The notes below the pieces were generated by a model. It was not told the origin of the DNA. It ran no database searches and saw nothing but the letters and a program-made list of their open reading frames with translations. Below, piece after piece: positions 18,443-26,855 of a stretch of 64,000 nucleotides of DNA. Origin of the DNA: CAWGXG01 sp963826505 (GTDB lineage Bacteria > Chloroflexota > Anaerolineae > Aggregatilineales > Aggregatilineaceae); assembly GCA_963826505.1 (NCBI GenBank), contig CAWGXG010000008.1, positions 992,001-1,056,000 of the forward strand, read 5' to 3'. A program made the translations under genes and the position numbers. Within the stretch, counting starts at the first letter, position 1, and each line of letters opens with the position of its first letter.

Positions 18443-18471
18443 AGTATAACATTTCTTTGGTTATGTTACAA
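18443..18471 (-). promoter_or_regulatory. Promoter of the recombinase with embedded inverted repeat
   Basis: On the minus strand TTGTAA (18471-18466) and TATACT (18448-18443) are 17 bp apart, about 40 bp upstream of the recombinase ATG. Eight-base arms TATAACAT/ATGTTACA (18445-18452 and 18463-18470, one mismatch) span the spacer and both promoter boxes. This placement suits an autoregulatory operator or a recombinase core site. Confidence 0.55.
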
Positions 18472-19209
18472 TAGCTTCGATGACAATGCAAGGTACAAAT
18501 CCCGGCATGGGGTCAAACAACCGCAGTTTTCCTACACGCGAAAACATGGTAGCCACCCCCCACCCGCACCAAGATCGTCCTGCCGCCCATTGATGACAAA
18601 CTGCAGATAATTATGTTGTTGGTCAAAACTCTGGTTGAGCGGGCCATGGATGCAGTTCACAGGAACACACTGTTTGCCCAGACTGTGGCCCAACGAACGC
18701 ACATGGTCTTCGATCAATACATGTCATGCCGCGCGATAAATCAGGGAATTATTATTTGTATTATCCAGAAGCTCAAAACGACATAAGATGTTATTAGTTT
18801 TCGATGATGCGTCAGATTATCGGCCACAGAGCTCATGTTTAAAACTAACGGCAACATAGCTTCGGCGCGAGATACGAGCGGAGTTCGTTAGGCTTGATGG
18901 CGACATGGCTCTGTTGTAGCGAAGATATATGCCTAGCCTGCCATACATCAACCAGAAAACGGTGCCGGTATAACCGGATGTTTTCTTTTTGACATCCCAG
19001 CAACCGCTGATTATCACGGTATGGCAGGCAACAGATACGTATTGGATCTGAAAATACGACAAAACGCTTTCCACGGGTTTTGCTCAATCCGCGGGAAGAT
19101 TCTCATGCGGCGTCAGTCTTACCACGTTGACACTATAGCTCCGCAACCAATGATTGCTGGAACGTACGGAGTCCGTCTGCCCAGTTACATTCTCCAACAA
19201 ACAGTGAAC
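18472..19209. other. Gene-poor stretch beside the recombinase
   Basis: About 740 bp without a supported gene. A short frame on plus (18613-18786, 57 codons) and overlapping short frames on minus (18817-19087) look as if they could be decayed coding sequence, but none gives a recognisable family. No tRNA, terminator or flanking repeat was found. Confidence 0.45.
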
Positions 19210-20466
19210 TCAGACGCGCCCCAAAACTACGCTGGCGTTCTGGCCGCCTAACCCGTAGTTGTTGGACATGGCGTATTCCAACTTGGCATCACGGGCATCA
19301 TTCGGCACATAATCCAGATCGCACTCTGGATCAGGCGTTTCTAGATTGATGGTTGGGTGCAGCCGCTGTTCGTAAAGCGACATGATCGTCGCGATACCTT
19401 CAATCGCTCCGGCCGCTCCCAATAGGTGCCCCATCATGCTTTTGGTCGAGTTGGACACGAGTTTGTAGGCGTGAGCGCCAAATACCTCCTTCATCGCTCG
19501 GGTCTCTGTTGAATCATTCGCCTGAGTTGACGAGCCGTGTGTGTTGACGTAATCGATCTGATCTGGATTCAGACCCGCGTCGTCGAGCGCCCAACGCATC
19601 ACGTTCTTGGCTCCACGTCCGGATGGTTCCGGTGCGGCTACGTGATAAGCATCCGACGAAGATGCCATTCCAAGCACTTCGGCGTAAATGCGGGCTCCAC
19701 GCTTAAACGCGCCTTCCAGCGTCTCCAAGATGAGCGCACCCGCGCCTTCTCCGAACACGAAACCGTTGCGGTTCAGATCAAACGGCCGGCTGGCTCTGGT
19801 CGGATCCTCGTTGTAGCCTGTGGCAAGGCCCTTCATGGAGATGAACCCAGCGATACCGTAATCCAAAATCATCGCCTCGACGCCACCGGCGATCACAACA
19901 TCAGCTTTGCCATACCGGATCAGATTCATCGCATCACCAATGCTGTGCGTCCCTGTCGCGCAGGCTGCTGAAATGCAGACCAATGGCCCCAACGATCCGG
20001 TAACGCGACTGATATGGTGTGCAGGGATATTGGGAATGGCCTCGACTAGCGAGAATGGTCCCGGTCGCCGCCCAGTCGTTCGATAGTTATACGACGCTTG
20101 CTGAGCCAAGTCATGCGCCCCGAGCGACGATCCAAAATCGACACCAACACGCTCGATGATTGAGTGAAGGGCATCCAGAGTCCATCCGGCGTCTTTCAGG
20201 GCGTCCATGGCAGCCGTGACGCCAAACTGCGATGGTCTACCCATGCGACGCGCTTCTTTCGCCTCGATATACTCAGTTGGATCGAAGTCCTGCACTTCAG
20301 CTGCAATTTGCACTTCGAGATTGGCGGGATCAAAGGCCGTGATACGACGCACTCCAGAGACTCCGGCCTTCAGTTTCTCCCAAAATCCCGGGAAACGCCC
20401 CAGCGGTGTGATGCCACCCATCCCTGTAACCACCACCCGCTTGAAACCATTTCGTGAGAACTCCAT
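19210..20466 (-). CDS. fabF: Beta-ketoacyl-ACP synthase II
   Basis: 418 aa. It condenses malonyl-ACP with acyl-ACP in fatty-acid elongation. The catalytic triad is Cys169 (SAACATGTHS), His310 (NTHGSST) and His347 (SMMGHLLGAAGA); the N-terminal VVVTGMGGITPLG and GFVFGEGAGALILE are also present. It lies 37 bp downstream of plsX on the same strand, consistent with a lipid-synthesis operon. Length and motifs are normal for FabF; FabB-type is less likely given the sequence pattern. Confidence 0.95.
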   Translation of the reverse strand: MEFSRNGFKRVVVTGMGGITPLGRFPGFWEKLKAGVSGVRRITAFDPANLEVQIAAEVQDFDPTEYIEAKEARRMGRPSQFGVTAAMDALKDAGWTLDALHSIIERVGVDFGSSLGAHDLAQQASYNYRTTGRRPGPFSLVEAIPNIPAHHISRVTGSLGPLVCISAACATGTHSIGDAMNLIRYGKADVVIAGGVEAMILDYGIAGFISMKGLATGYNEDPTRASRPFDLNRNGFVFGEGAGALILETLEGAFKRGARIYAEVLGMASSSDAYHVAAPEPSGRGAKNVMRWALDDAGLNPDQIDYVNTHGSSTQANDSTETRAMKEVFGAHAYKLVSNSTKSMMGHLLGAAGAIEGIATIMSLYEQRLHPTINLETPDPECDLDYVPNDARDAKLEYAMSNNYGLGGQNASVVLGRV

Positions 20467-20503
20467 CTTACACTCCCTTTAGTCCTTGTATCCCTAATCC
20501 CAG

Positions 20504-21517
20504 TCATTGTGCCTGGTCGACACGGAACTGCTCTTTTATACCACGACGTATGGCCTCAACAATACCCCCAGTGACTGCACTCCGCGCCTGTCGAATGGCG
20601 TTCTTGATAGCATATGCATTCGACCGCCCATGCCCAATAATGACCACGCCGTCCACACCAAGCATTGGAGCCCCGCCAGTCTCAAACGGGTCGATTTGCC
20701 GGTAAACCCGACGAAAAGCAGGTCTGGCCAGTATGCCACCCGCCTTCGAGCGCCAATCAACCATGAGCTCTTGTCTGATCAAGTCAAACATCGTCGAGCC
20801 AAACGCTTCCATCGACTTGAGCAGGATGTTTCCAGAGAATCCATCCATCACTGCTACGTCGACTTGCCCACCCAAAATCTCCTTGGGCTCGACGTTCCCA
20901 ATGAAATTAACCCCACTTTGTTTCAAGAGTTCCGCCGATTCCTGAACCAGTGTGCTGCCCTTGCCCGATTCTTCGCCGTTTGACAGTAGTCCCACACGCG
21001 GCGCCTTCTGCCCGAGTGCGTTCTCCGCATACACGCTGCCCATCCATCCGAACTGGGCCAACCATTCCGGACGGCAGTCAGCATTCGCTCCAATATCGAG
21101 CAAGATCACAGGCCGTTCTTTGATGAATAAGATCGCAGACAAAGCCGGTCGGTGAATCCCTTCTATGCGTCTCAACGTTTGAAGCAAAGCAATCGCAAGC
21201 GCCGCGCCAGTATTACCAACAGTCACAAATGCCTCGGCCTGCCGATCTTTGACCAAACGCATACCCACATGCATTGACGAATTAGGTTTTGCGCGTCCCA
21301 CCAGCCCGGGTTTGTCGGTCATAGTCACGGCTTCAGGCGCGTGCACAATTTCAAGCGCCAGCCCGGCTGTGTTATGCTTGGCTAATTCAGTCTCAACGCG
21401 TGTCTGGTCGCCAACCAATATGATTGTGTCGCCAAATTCACGCGCAGCCAATACTGCGCCTTCAACGTCAGGAATAGGGTTTTCATCACTACCCATCGCA
21501 TCCAAAACGATTCTCAT
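20504..21517 (-). CDS. plsX: Phosphate acyltransferase PlsX
   Basis: 337 aa. It converts acyl-ACP and phosphate to acyl-phosphate, the donor for PlsY in phospholipid synthesis; it is peripheral on the inner membrane. The N-terminal MRIVLDAMGSDENP, VTVGNTGA, DIGANADCRPEWLAQF, LLSNGEESGKG and DGFSGNILLKS motifs are all present. It is the first gene of the plsX-fabF pair. An inverted repeat lies upstream (21546-21572). Confidence 0.96.
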   Translation of the reverse strand: MRIVLDAMGSDENPIPDVEGAVLAAREFGDTIILVGDQTRVETELAKHNTAGLALEIVHAPEAVTMTDKPGLVGRAKPNSSMHVGMRLVKDRQAEAFVTVGNTGAALAIALLQTLRRIEGIHRPALSAILFIKERPVILLDIGANADCRPEWLAQFGWMGSVYAENALGQKAPRVGLLSNGEESGKGSTLVQESAELLKQSGVNFIGNVEPKEILGGQVDVAVMDGFSGNILLKSMEAFGSTMFDLIRQELMVDWRSKAGGILARPAFRRVYRQIDPFETGGAPMLGVDGVVIIGHGRSNAYAIKNAIRQARSAVTGGIVEAIRRGIKEQFRVDQAQ

Positions 21518-21545
21518 TGCGTCCTTTGCCTTATTACTACAAGGA

Positions 21546-21572
21546 AATTTGGGTGAACAGCTGTCCCAAATT
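21546..21572. promoter_or_regulatory. Inverted repeat upstream of plsX (candidate operator)
   Basis: AATTTGGG (21546-21553) and CCCAAATT (21565-21572) form an exact 8-bp inverted repeat with an 11-nt centre, 28 bp upstream of the plsX start. It does not resemble the FapR box, so any regulator is unknown. Confidence 0.35.
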
Positions 21573-21622
21573 CGTTGACTGAATTCTTAATTGTACGTCG
21601 CTCATTACTTGTCTGCCAACCA

Positions 21623-21650
21623 TTGACAACTCATTCCAGCCGTGTATAAT
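21623..21650 (+). promoter_or_regulatory. Consensus promoter of tRNA-Leu
   Basis: Exact TTGACA (21623-21628) and exact TATAAT (21645-21650) with a 16-bp spacer, 12 nt upstream of the tRNA. Confidence 0.85.
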
Positions 21651-21662
21651 TCCCTTTAACTT

Positions 21663-21744
21663 GCCCTGGTGGCGGAATGGTATACGCGGCAGGTTGAGGG
21701 CCTGTGCTCGAAAGGGCGTGGAGGTTCGAGTCCTCTCCAGGGCA
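21663..21744 (+). tRNA. tRNA-Leu (anticodon GAG)
   Basis: 82-nt class II tRNA. The acceptor is GCCCTGG/CCAGGGC, the anticodon loop TTGAGGG (anticodon GAG) between GCAGG and CCTGT, then a long variable arm (GCTCGAAAGGGC region) and T-loop TTCGAGT. The discriminator is A and CCA is not encoded. Confidence 0.95.
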
Positions 21745-21768
21745 CTATCACATTGAGTTTCTTCTCGA

Positions 21769-21797
21769 AAACGGACCTGATGAGGGTCTGTTTTTTT
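21769..21797 (+). terminator. Intrinsic terminator after tRNA-Leu
   Basis: AAACGGACC (21769-21777) pairs with GGTCTGTTT (21785-21793, one G-U), followed by a run of T. Confidence 0.8.
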
Positions 21798-21903
21798 GTT
21801 TCTCCGTGTTGCGCCGTAGTCCAAATCAACGTACACTGCTCGGAAAGAGTAAATGAACATATATCATGTCACCATGTTATTCGTGTTCCCAGGGAGGGCG
21901 ATT

Positions 21904-23235
21904 ATGCGGCGCGCCATGTTCCATCTTTCGGTCGGCATGCTTTGCATGTTAATGATCAGCATGCTTGTCTCACCCGGTCTTGCTCTGGCACATGTTAACT
22001 CAGAATTTGCCATGGGCATTAACCAGACTGGCCCCTATGCAACATCAAGCGGGGCCGTTTATGTCCGTGGTGGCCCCGGTACAGGTTTCTGGGTTCTGGG
22101 GACTTTGTACGCGGGTGAAGTTGTCCCAATCATGAACGTGAGTCCAGACGGCGCCTGGTGGTACATCAAGGCACCTTTTGGTGACGGGTGGGTAACCACA
22201 ATAGGTGTTGTCGCTTCCAACGCCAGCGGAGTAGCTATTCTTGACCCTGGGCCCATCGCGACAGTAACCACCGGGAATCTCACTGTGCGCTATGGCGCAG
22301 GCATCAATTCGGCGGCAGTTGGATATTTGAAGAGCGGTCAGCAAGTGTTTGTACTGGCGCGTAATGCCGACAGCAGTTGGTATCAGATTCAATGGTCAGA
22401 CGGCACCGGCTGGGCCTCTGCTGCCTATCTGTCACTGGTCGGTTCGCCCACAACCGCTCCCGTTTCGGGCGATACGCCATACGGTGTCGTGCTGTCTGCA
22501 TATCTCAATGTACGCACTGGCCCTGGCATCAATTATGCCATTCTCACCACTGTTGCTGGTGGCGATATCCTCTCAATTGTAGGACGCACGGCAGATAACA
22601 GTTGGTATCAGGTCGATACTGCAGCGGGAACTGGTTGGATCTATTCTGGATTTGTAGCTACACGCAACGAGTATGGAGCTTCCCCAGTTACCACTTCGAG
22701 CGCCGCCGGGGCCGCGATCGCGGGGCCAATCGCGATCATAAACACAGGTGCACTCAATATTCGTTCTGGTCCAGGGCCCCAATACGATCGTATCGGCACG
22801 CTCGCAGGTGGAACCGAAACTCAAATCATTGGTCATTCCATGGATTGGAGTTGGTGGTTACTAAATACGTCCGTGGGTACGGGATGGGCTAGCGCGCTCT
22901 ATGTTATCGTGCGCGGTGACACTTCGTCTGTTCCATATGTTGCGCCTGGAGGGACGGCCCCCGGAGCAGCAGATGTAGCTAGCGGAACTGCTCCAGAGCC
23001 CGCTTTGGCGGCACCTATGGCGGTCGTTGTGACCGGTGCACTCAATATTCGTTCTGGCCCCAACAGCTCATTTTCCACGTTGGGAGCTGTGTACGCCGGC
23101 ACGCGGATGGAGATTGTTGCCCAGAGTCAGGATCACGGCTGGTGGTTGGTTGAAAGCCCCTTTGGGCGCGGTTGGGTATCCAAGCTCTATGTACTCGTTG
23201 ACGGCAATATCAGCGCGATTCCAGTGCAGCAGTAG
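21904..23235 (+). CDS. Secreted protein of five bacterial SH3 domains
   Basis: 443 aa from ATG 21904, with AGGGAGG at 21891-21897 six nt upstream. The frame opens at 21853, but the signal peptide (MRRAMFHLSVGMLCMLMISM... ending near LALA) begins at the later ATG. The rest is five SH3b repeats of about 65-80 residues, each with the pattern LNxRxGPG...Y..I..L..G...xIxGxxxDxSWWxV....GTGW. Repeats 4 and 5 are nearly identical at the DNA level at their starts (about 22746 and 23036), suggesting recent internal duplication. Such domains bind peptidoglycan or cell-surface ligands; the ligand here is unknown. It is convergent with the PPC-repeat gene. Confidence 0.9.
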   Translation: MRRAMFHLSVGMLCMLMISMLVSPGLALAHVNSEFAMGINQTGPYATSSGAVYVRGGPGTGFWVLGTLYAGEVVPIMNVSPDGAWWYIKAPFGDGWVTTIGVVASNASGVAILDPGPIATVTTGNLTVRYGAGINSAAVGYLKSGQQVFVLARNADSSWYQIQWSDGTGWASAAYLSLVGSPTTAPVSGDTPYGVVLSAYLNVRTGPGINYAILTTVAGGDILSIVGRTADNSWYQVDTAAGTGWIYSGFVATRNEYGASPVTTSSAAGAAIAGPIAIINTGALNIRSGPGPQYDRIGTLAGGTETQIIGHSMDWSWWLLNTSVGTGWASALYVIVRGDTSSVPYVAPGGTAPGAADVASGTAPEPALAAPMAVVVTGALNIRSGPNSSFSTLGAVYAGTRMEIVAQSQDHGWWLVESPFGRGWVSKLYVLVDGNISAIPVQQ

Positions 23236-23263
23236 CTTTTCAACTACCCAGTCGAACAATTCT

Positions 23264-23299
23264 CGGCGCCGACTTCAGTATACTTGAGGTCGGCGCTGA
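23264..23299. terminator. Hairpin between convergent genes
   Basis: A CGGCGCCGAC / GTCGGCGCTG stem (one G-U pair) with a partly paired TTCAGTATACTTGA top, between two convergent stops. It lacks a clear U-tract in either direction, so its role as a terminator is tentative. Confidence 0.45.
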
Positions 23300-23306
23300 T
23301 TCGCAT

Positions 23307-26300
23307 CTATTCAGAAACCTGGATCCCGATAACGTAGTTTCCACTTGTGGTCCCAGCGCTTTCGCCATTTCGCGAAACTAGTAAATGATAGGTTCCATCG
23401 GCAGGCGCCACGGCGGTTACTGTTAACCCCCCATTGTCACCGGAATCTGAAGTCTGAAGCAGCAGCCCGTTTTCATCGAATACTTCCATAGAAAGCACGA
23501 GGTCGCCGGATATCCGAGCTGCCGATACGGTAACAGAACTGCCCGCTGTCGCTTGTAAGGTCCAATCATCGGTAAAATGTGCGTCCTCAAGCCGCCCCAC
23601 ATTGATTCTGTTTTCGTCCAGTGCGCCGCCTCCAGTAATTATGCTGGCTGGTATGAGATGCAGGTCGAAATGCCCCTTGGTCGTATTGGGACCGCCTGAA
23701 ACTACAAGGCGGCTGGTTTCTCCGCCGCGCAGATAAGCTATAACCGTGGCTTGTTGAGTGGAACTGTTTTCACTATTCACAATACTCCCGGTCGGGGAAA
23801 CAATATACATTCTTGGCACAAAGCCCGATGTATCAATCGTCACCAGGTAGTCACCTGAATAGTCGGGAGTGATGCTCCACTCATTGACAAAAGCAGACGC
23901 GGTCAAATCACCAGTTCCGTAATCATAAAGGGAACCTTGCCACAACGCACCGCCCGGCAGGTTGTCCAGGTCTATCGTAAACTCAACGACAGAGTCCGAC
24001 TCCGTCGCTTTTCTCTCCACGACCAGGCCATAGAAACCGGTCTGCGGCAACAGTGCGTCGTCTAATCTCAGTACCCCGTCAGATACAATATCGCTGGCCT
24101 CCAAAATAGAACCATCTGGGCCAATGAGATAAAGCGTCGGAGTCCATGATCCTCTGACCAGACTGACTCGCGCACCGATTCGATCCCCACCCTGCCCCCA
24201 GAATGCCCATGCCCGCCGCCTTTCGTTATCTGTGATTGTCCCATTTTGCAACTCGCCATAGCCCAACCCGGTGGCCCGGCGCATACTTGTAACCATCGGA
24301 CTTTGCACTTGACCGACGGCGAGGCGATAATCAATCGGCGCTTGATCAGTGATTGTCCCGGTTACAACAATCGAATAGGTGCCATCGAGAGGCAATAGCG
24401 CTGAAGCGATATCGGCGCCGTCAAATTCTGTTGCTGGGGCACTCTGCGCGATTGGCTCTCCTTCTGTGCCGAAAAGTCTCATCGCAAGTTCACCCGGGCC
24501 AGGATCTTTCTCCGCGCGGATGAAAACGATCTCCCCGGCCTGTCCCTGAAAATCCCAAACATCTTGGTTGTCTTCCTCGATCAATCCGCCATAAACCGTT
24601 CTTTGTCGTGCCCAGATCGTCCCACCATCAGACCCTGATATACCTGGTTCAGCGATATCGGCCCGAACAGTGAAGCCACCCGTTGTGCCTCCGTCAGCAC
24701 CTATCCACGACCTAATAACTAGCGTGAAATCGCCATCTTCTGGCAAACGAACGGGACCAATAACTGTTTGCCGAGAGCTCACCCCTTCAATGGCAATCCC
24801 TATGATGTCTCCCGACGGAGCAAAAAGCGTTTCGTCAGCCGTCAGGCCGCCGCCCGTGGTGTCGACTACAAAGGTCAGCACTTCCCCAGTTTTTCCGCTC
24901 ACAATCCAGTAGGTCGGTTGCGCAGGATCGATCACGTTATCCGAGAATGTCTGTGATGTTGAGAGCGCACGGGTCACGCTCCCCGGAGGCGCGTTGGCGT
25001 CTCGTCGCAAGGCAAGGAAATAAATCGCTCCTGGGGTTTCTCGATCCACCACAACTATGTAACGACCGGTCGAGGGCACGACAAACGCGCTAATGCGGGT
25101 CTCGTTTGCCACCTGCCCAGTTGACGCGGATAACAACTGCCCGTCTTCTGTTTCCAGGCTTAAGGTAGGTACAGACCCTGGGGTTTCTGTGGTCGCTGAT
25201 AACGCGATCACATCTCCGGCCAACGCGCGGAAAGCGTACACTTCAGGGGACTGCCCGGTCAGATTCGCATCGATAACCTGACCAAACGTTACATCTTTTG
25301 CCCGTGCTGCCCGCGCCGATATCGGTCGACTGCGTAAAAGAATGCGATACGTCCCGGTCTGGCTGCCCAATTCACCACCCGCGCGGCTTACAACGGCATG
25401 GTACACGCCTGTAGCGGGAACCTTGATACCGCAAAGTTCTGAATATGCGCCAAGCAAAGTGCGTGCACTCTTTCCCTCGGACAACGCACGTCCGGTCGAG
25501 TCCCACAGTGTCAAAGTGGGCTCAAGATTCCCTGAAAGTGCTTCGACCCTGACGCAAATAACTTCTCCGGTGTGAGCATCGAAATCCCACATATTTCTCG
25601 CATTCAAATTTGTAATCGAGCCATAACCGTCCCGAGTCGGAGTGAGAACAGCGGCCTGTCCGTCAGCGTTATCAGCCGAGCGGAATGTCAGACGATAGAT
25701 AGTTCCTGCCGTGATTCCGTCACCGCCGACCAACAGCGTGTATGTCCCACTGTAAGGCATATATACAGGATCATCAGACCAGCTTGTTAACGTGGCGACA
25801 GTGCTGCCGTCCGGGGCAAGCAGGATACCTTGTAGATTCGTCGTGCCATCGAGCGTTTGCATTAGGAATCCGACCAATTCGCCAGATGTCGCTGTGAACA
25901 CCCAGGCATGCGTTGCAGGAACAGACAAAAAACGCCCGGTTACTGAAGAACCAATTACGGCATATCCGCCGGGACTCGCAGTTTCTGCGGCCATGGCGTC
26001 AAGGTGCAACCCCAGCGCGTAGGGACTAAACGCAGCTCGCGCGTCGCTCGGACGGCGCACTTCGATGTAATATTTCCCACGTGCGGGCAAAACAAACGCC
26101 GAAATATTTGAAGTCTCTCCATCACGTATGCCTTCTACCAGCGCGTTGCCGAACGGATCACGCAAAACCAGTTGTAGCGGCGAGTCGTCAGCGCTGAATC
26201 GAAGCTCTATGCTTACCGTATCACCTTTTTCTCCTACAAAATCCCATTCATCGGTGGGGGCCGTGCTATCAACGACCCCGCTTGCGCTGCTCCCGAAATT

Positions 26301-26855
26301 CAGCACGTTGGCTGTCGGTTCCTTCGCGTTGGTCTGGTAGATCGGCGTGATTGCCAAAGCGTAGTTTCCTGAAGTCACCCCCCACTGTCCATTGAAACGC
26401 TCAACGACAATTCGATAACTACCATTCTGCGGCAGAATTGCGTCCACTATCGGGTCAAGCGCGTGTTCGTCATCGCCAGACGCGATGAGCAGGCCGTCCA
26501 TCGAATACAAGCGCAACACAGAATCGAGATCGCCCGATGTAGACTCGACCTCAAGACGCACCACATCACCCTGCGTACCGTCAAACCGCCAAGTTTCGGA
26601 CGAATGTGTATTGTTAAGCATCCCGCGCTGCAAAACTCCATAGGAAGTAGCCGTAATGAGGTCTGTAGGGGATTGCACCAGATCAATCGCAATCGTATAG
26701 CGTCCGTTTGTCAGGCCATGCTCTCCCAAGAGTCGTCCAACAACAACAGTGTATGTCCCGTCTGCGGGGAGTGTGCATCCAGCGATCTGGACGGGTTGGC
26801 CGGATAAACCCTCGGTCGAGCAAAAAATATGATCGTCGGAGTCCGATAAAACCAT
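23307..26855 (-). CDS. Pre-peptidase C-terminal (PPC) repeat protein, downstream part of a frameshifted gene
   Basis: 1182 aa from the annotated ATG at 26855, but no ribosome-binding site precedes it and the same frame stays open, with PPC-like coding, up to 27023 (for example GSTVPEEAWSISGSAGNDVS). It is therefore most likely the continuation of the upstream 1421-aa frame. It carries about 11 repeats of roughly 105-120 residues, each beginning YGxxxxGxxxxxxxxDxWxFxGxxGDxVxIxV and ending LPxxGxYxIxVxR, the PPC (PF04151) pattern. PPC domains are secreted beta-sandwich modules, usually appended to proteases or surface proteins. No catalytic domain is visible here. It ends close to a hairpin shared with the convergent SH3b gene. 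Confidence 0.85.
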   Translation of the reverse strand: MVLSDSDDHIFCSTEGLSGQPVQIAGCTLPADGTYTVVVGRLLGEHGLTNGRYTIAIDLVQSPTDLITATSYGVLQRGMLNNTHSSETWRFDGTQGDVVRLEVESTSGDLDSVLRLYSMDGLLIASGDDEHALDPIVDAILPQNGSYRIVVERFNGQWGVTSGNYALAITPIYQTNAKEPTANVLNFGSSASGVVDSTAPTDEWDFVGEKGDTVSIELRFSADDSPLQLVLRDPFGNALVEGIRDGETSNISAFVLPARGKYYIEVRRPSDARAAFSPYALGLHLDAMAAETASPGGYAVIGSSVTGRFLSVPATHAWVFTATSGELVGFLMQTLDGTTNLQGILLAPDGSTVATLTSWSDDPVYMPYSGTYTLLVGGDGITAGTIYRLTFRSADNADGQAAVLTPTRDGYGSITNLNARNMWDFDAHTGEVICVRVEALSGNLEPTLTLWDSTGRALSEGKSARTLLGAYSELCGIKVPATGVYHAVVSRAGGELGSQTGTYRILLRSRPISARAARAKDVTFGQVIDANLTGQSPEVYAFRALAGDVIALSATTETPGSVPTLSLETEDGQLLSASTGQVANETRISAFVVPSTGRYIVVVDRETPGAIYFLALRRDANAPPGSVTRALSTSQTFSDNVIDPAQPTYWIVSGKTGEVLTFVVDTTGGGLTADETLFAPSGDIIGIAIEGVSSRQTVIGPVRLPEDGDFTLVIRSWIGADGGTTGGFTVRADIAEPGISGSDGGTIWARQRTVYGGLIEEDNQDVWDFQGQAGEIVFIRAEKDPGPGELAMRLFGTEGEPIAQSAPATEFDGADIASALLPLDGTYSIVVTGTITDQAPIDYRLAVGQVQSPMVTSMRRATGLGYGELQNGTITDNERRRAWAFWGQGGDRIGARVSLVRGSWTPTLYLIGPDGSILEASDIVSDGVLRLDDALLPQTGFYGLVVERKATESDSVVEFTIDLDNLPGGALWQGSLYDYGTGDLTASAFVNEWSITPDYSGDYLVTIDTSGFVPRMYIVSPTGSIVNSENSSTQQATVIAYLRGGETSRLVVSGGPNTTKGHFDLHLIPASIITGGGALDENRINVGRLEDAHFTDDWTLQATAGSSVTVSAARISGDLVLSMEVFDENGLLLQTSDSGDNGGLTVTAVAPADGTYHLLVSRNGESAGTTSGNYVIGIQVSE

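Noticed and set aside
18817..19087. Two overlapping minus-strand frames suggestive of a transposase remnant
   Set aside because: No transposase catalytic motif, terminal inverted repeat or target duplication could be seen.
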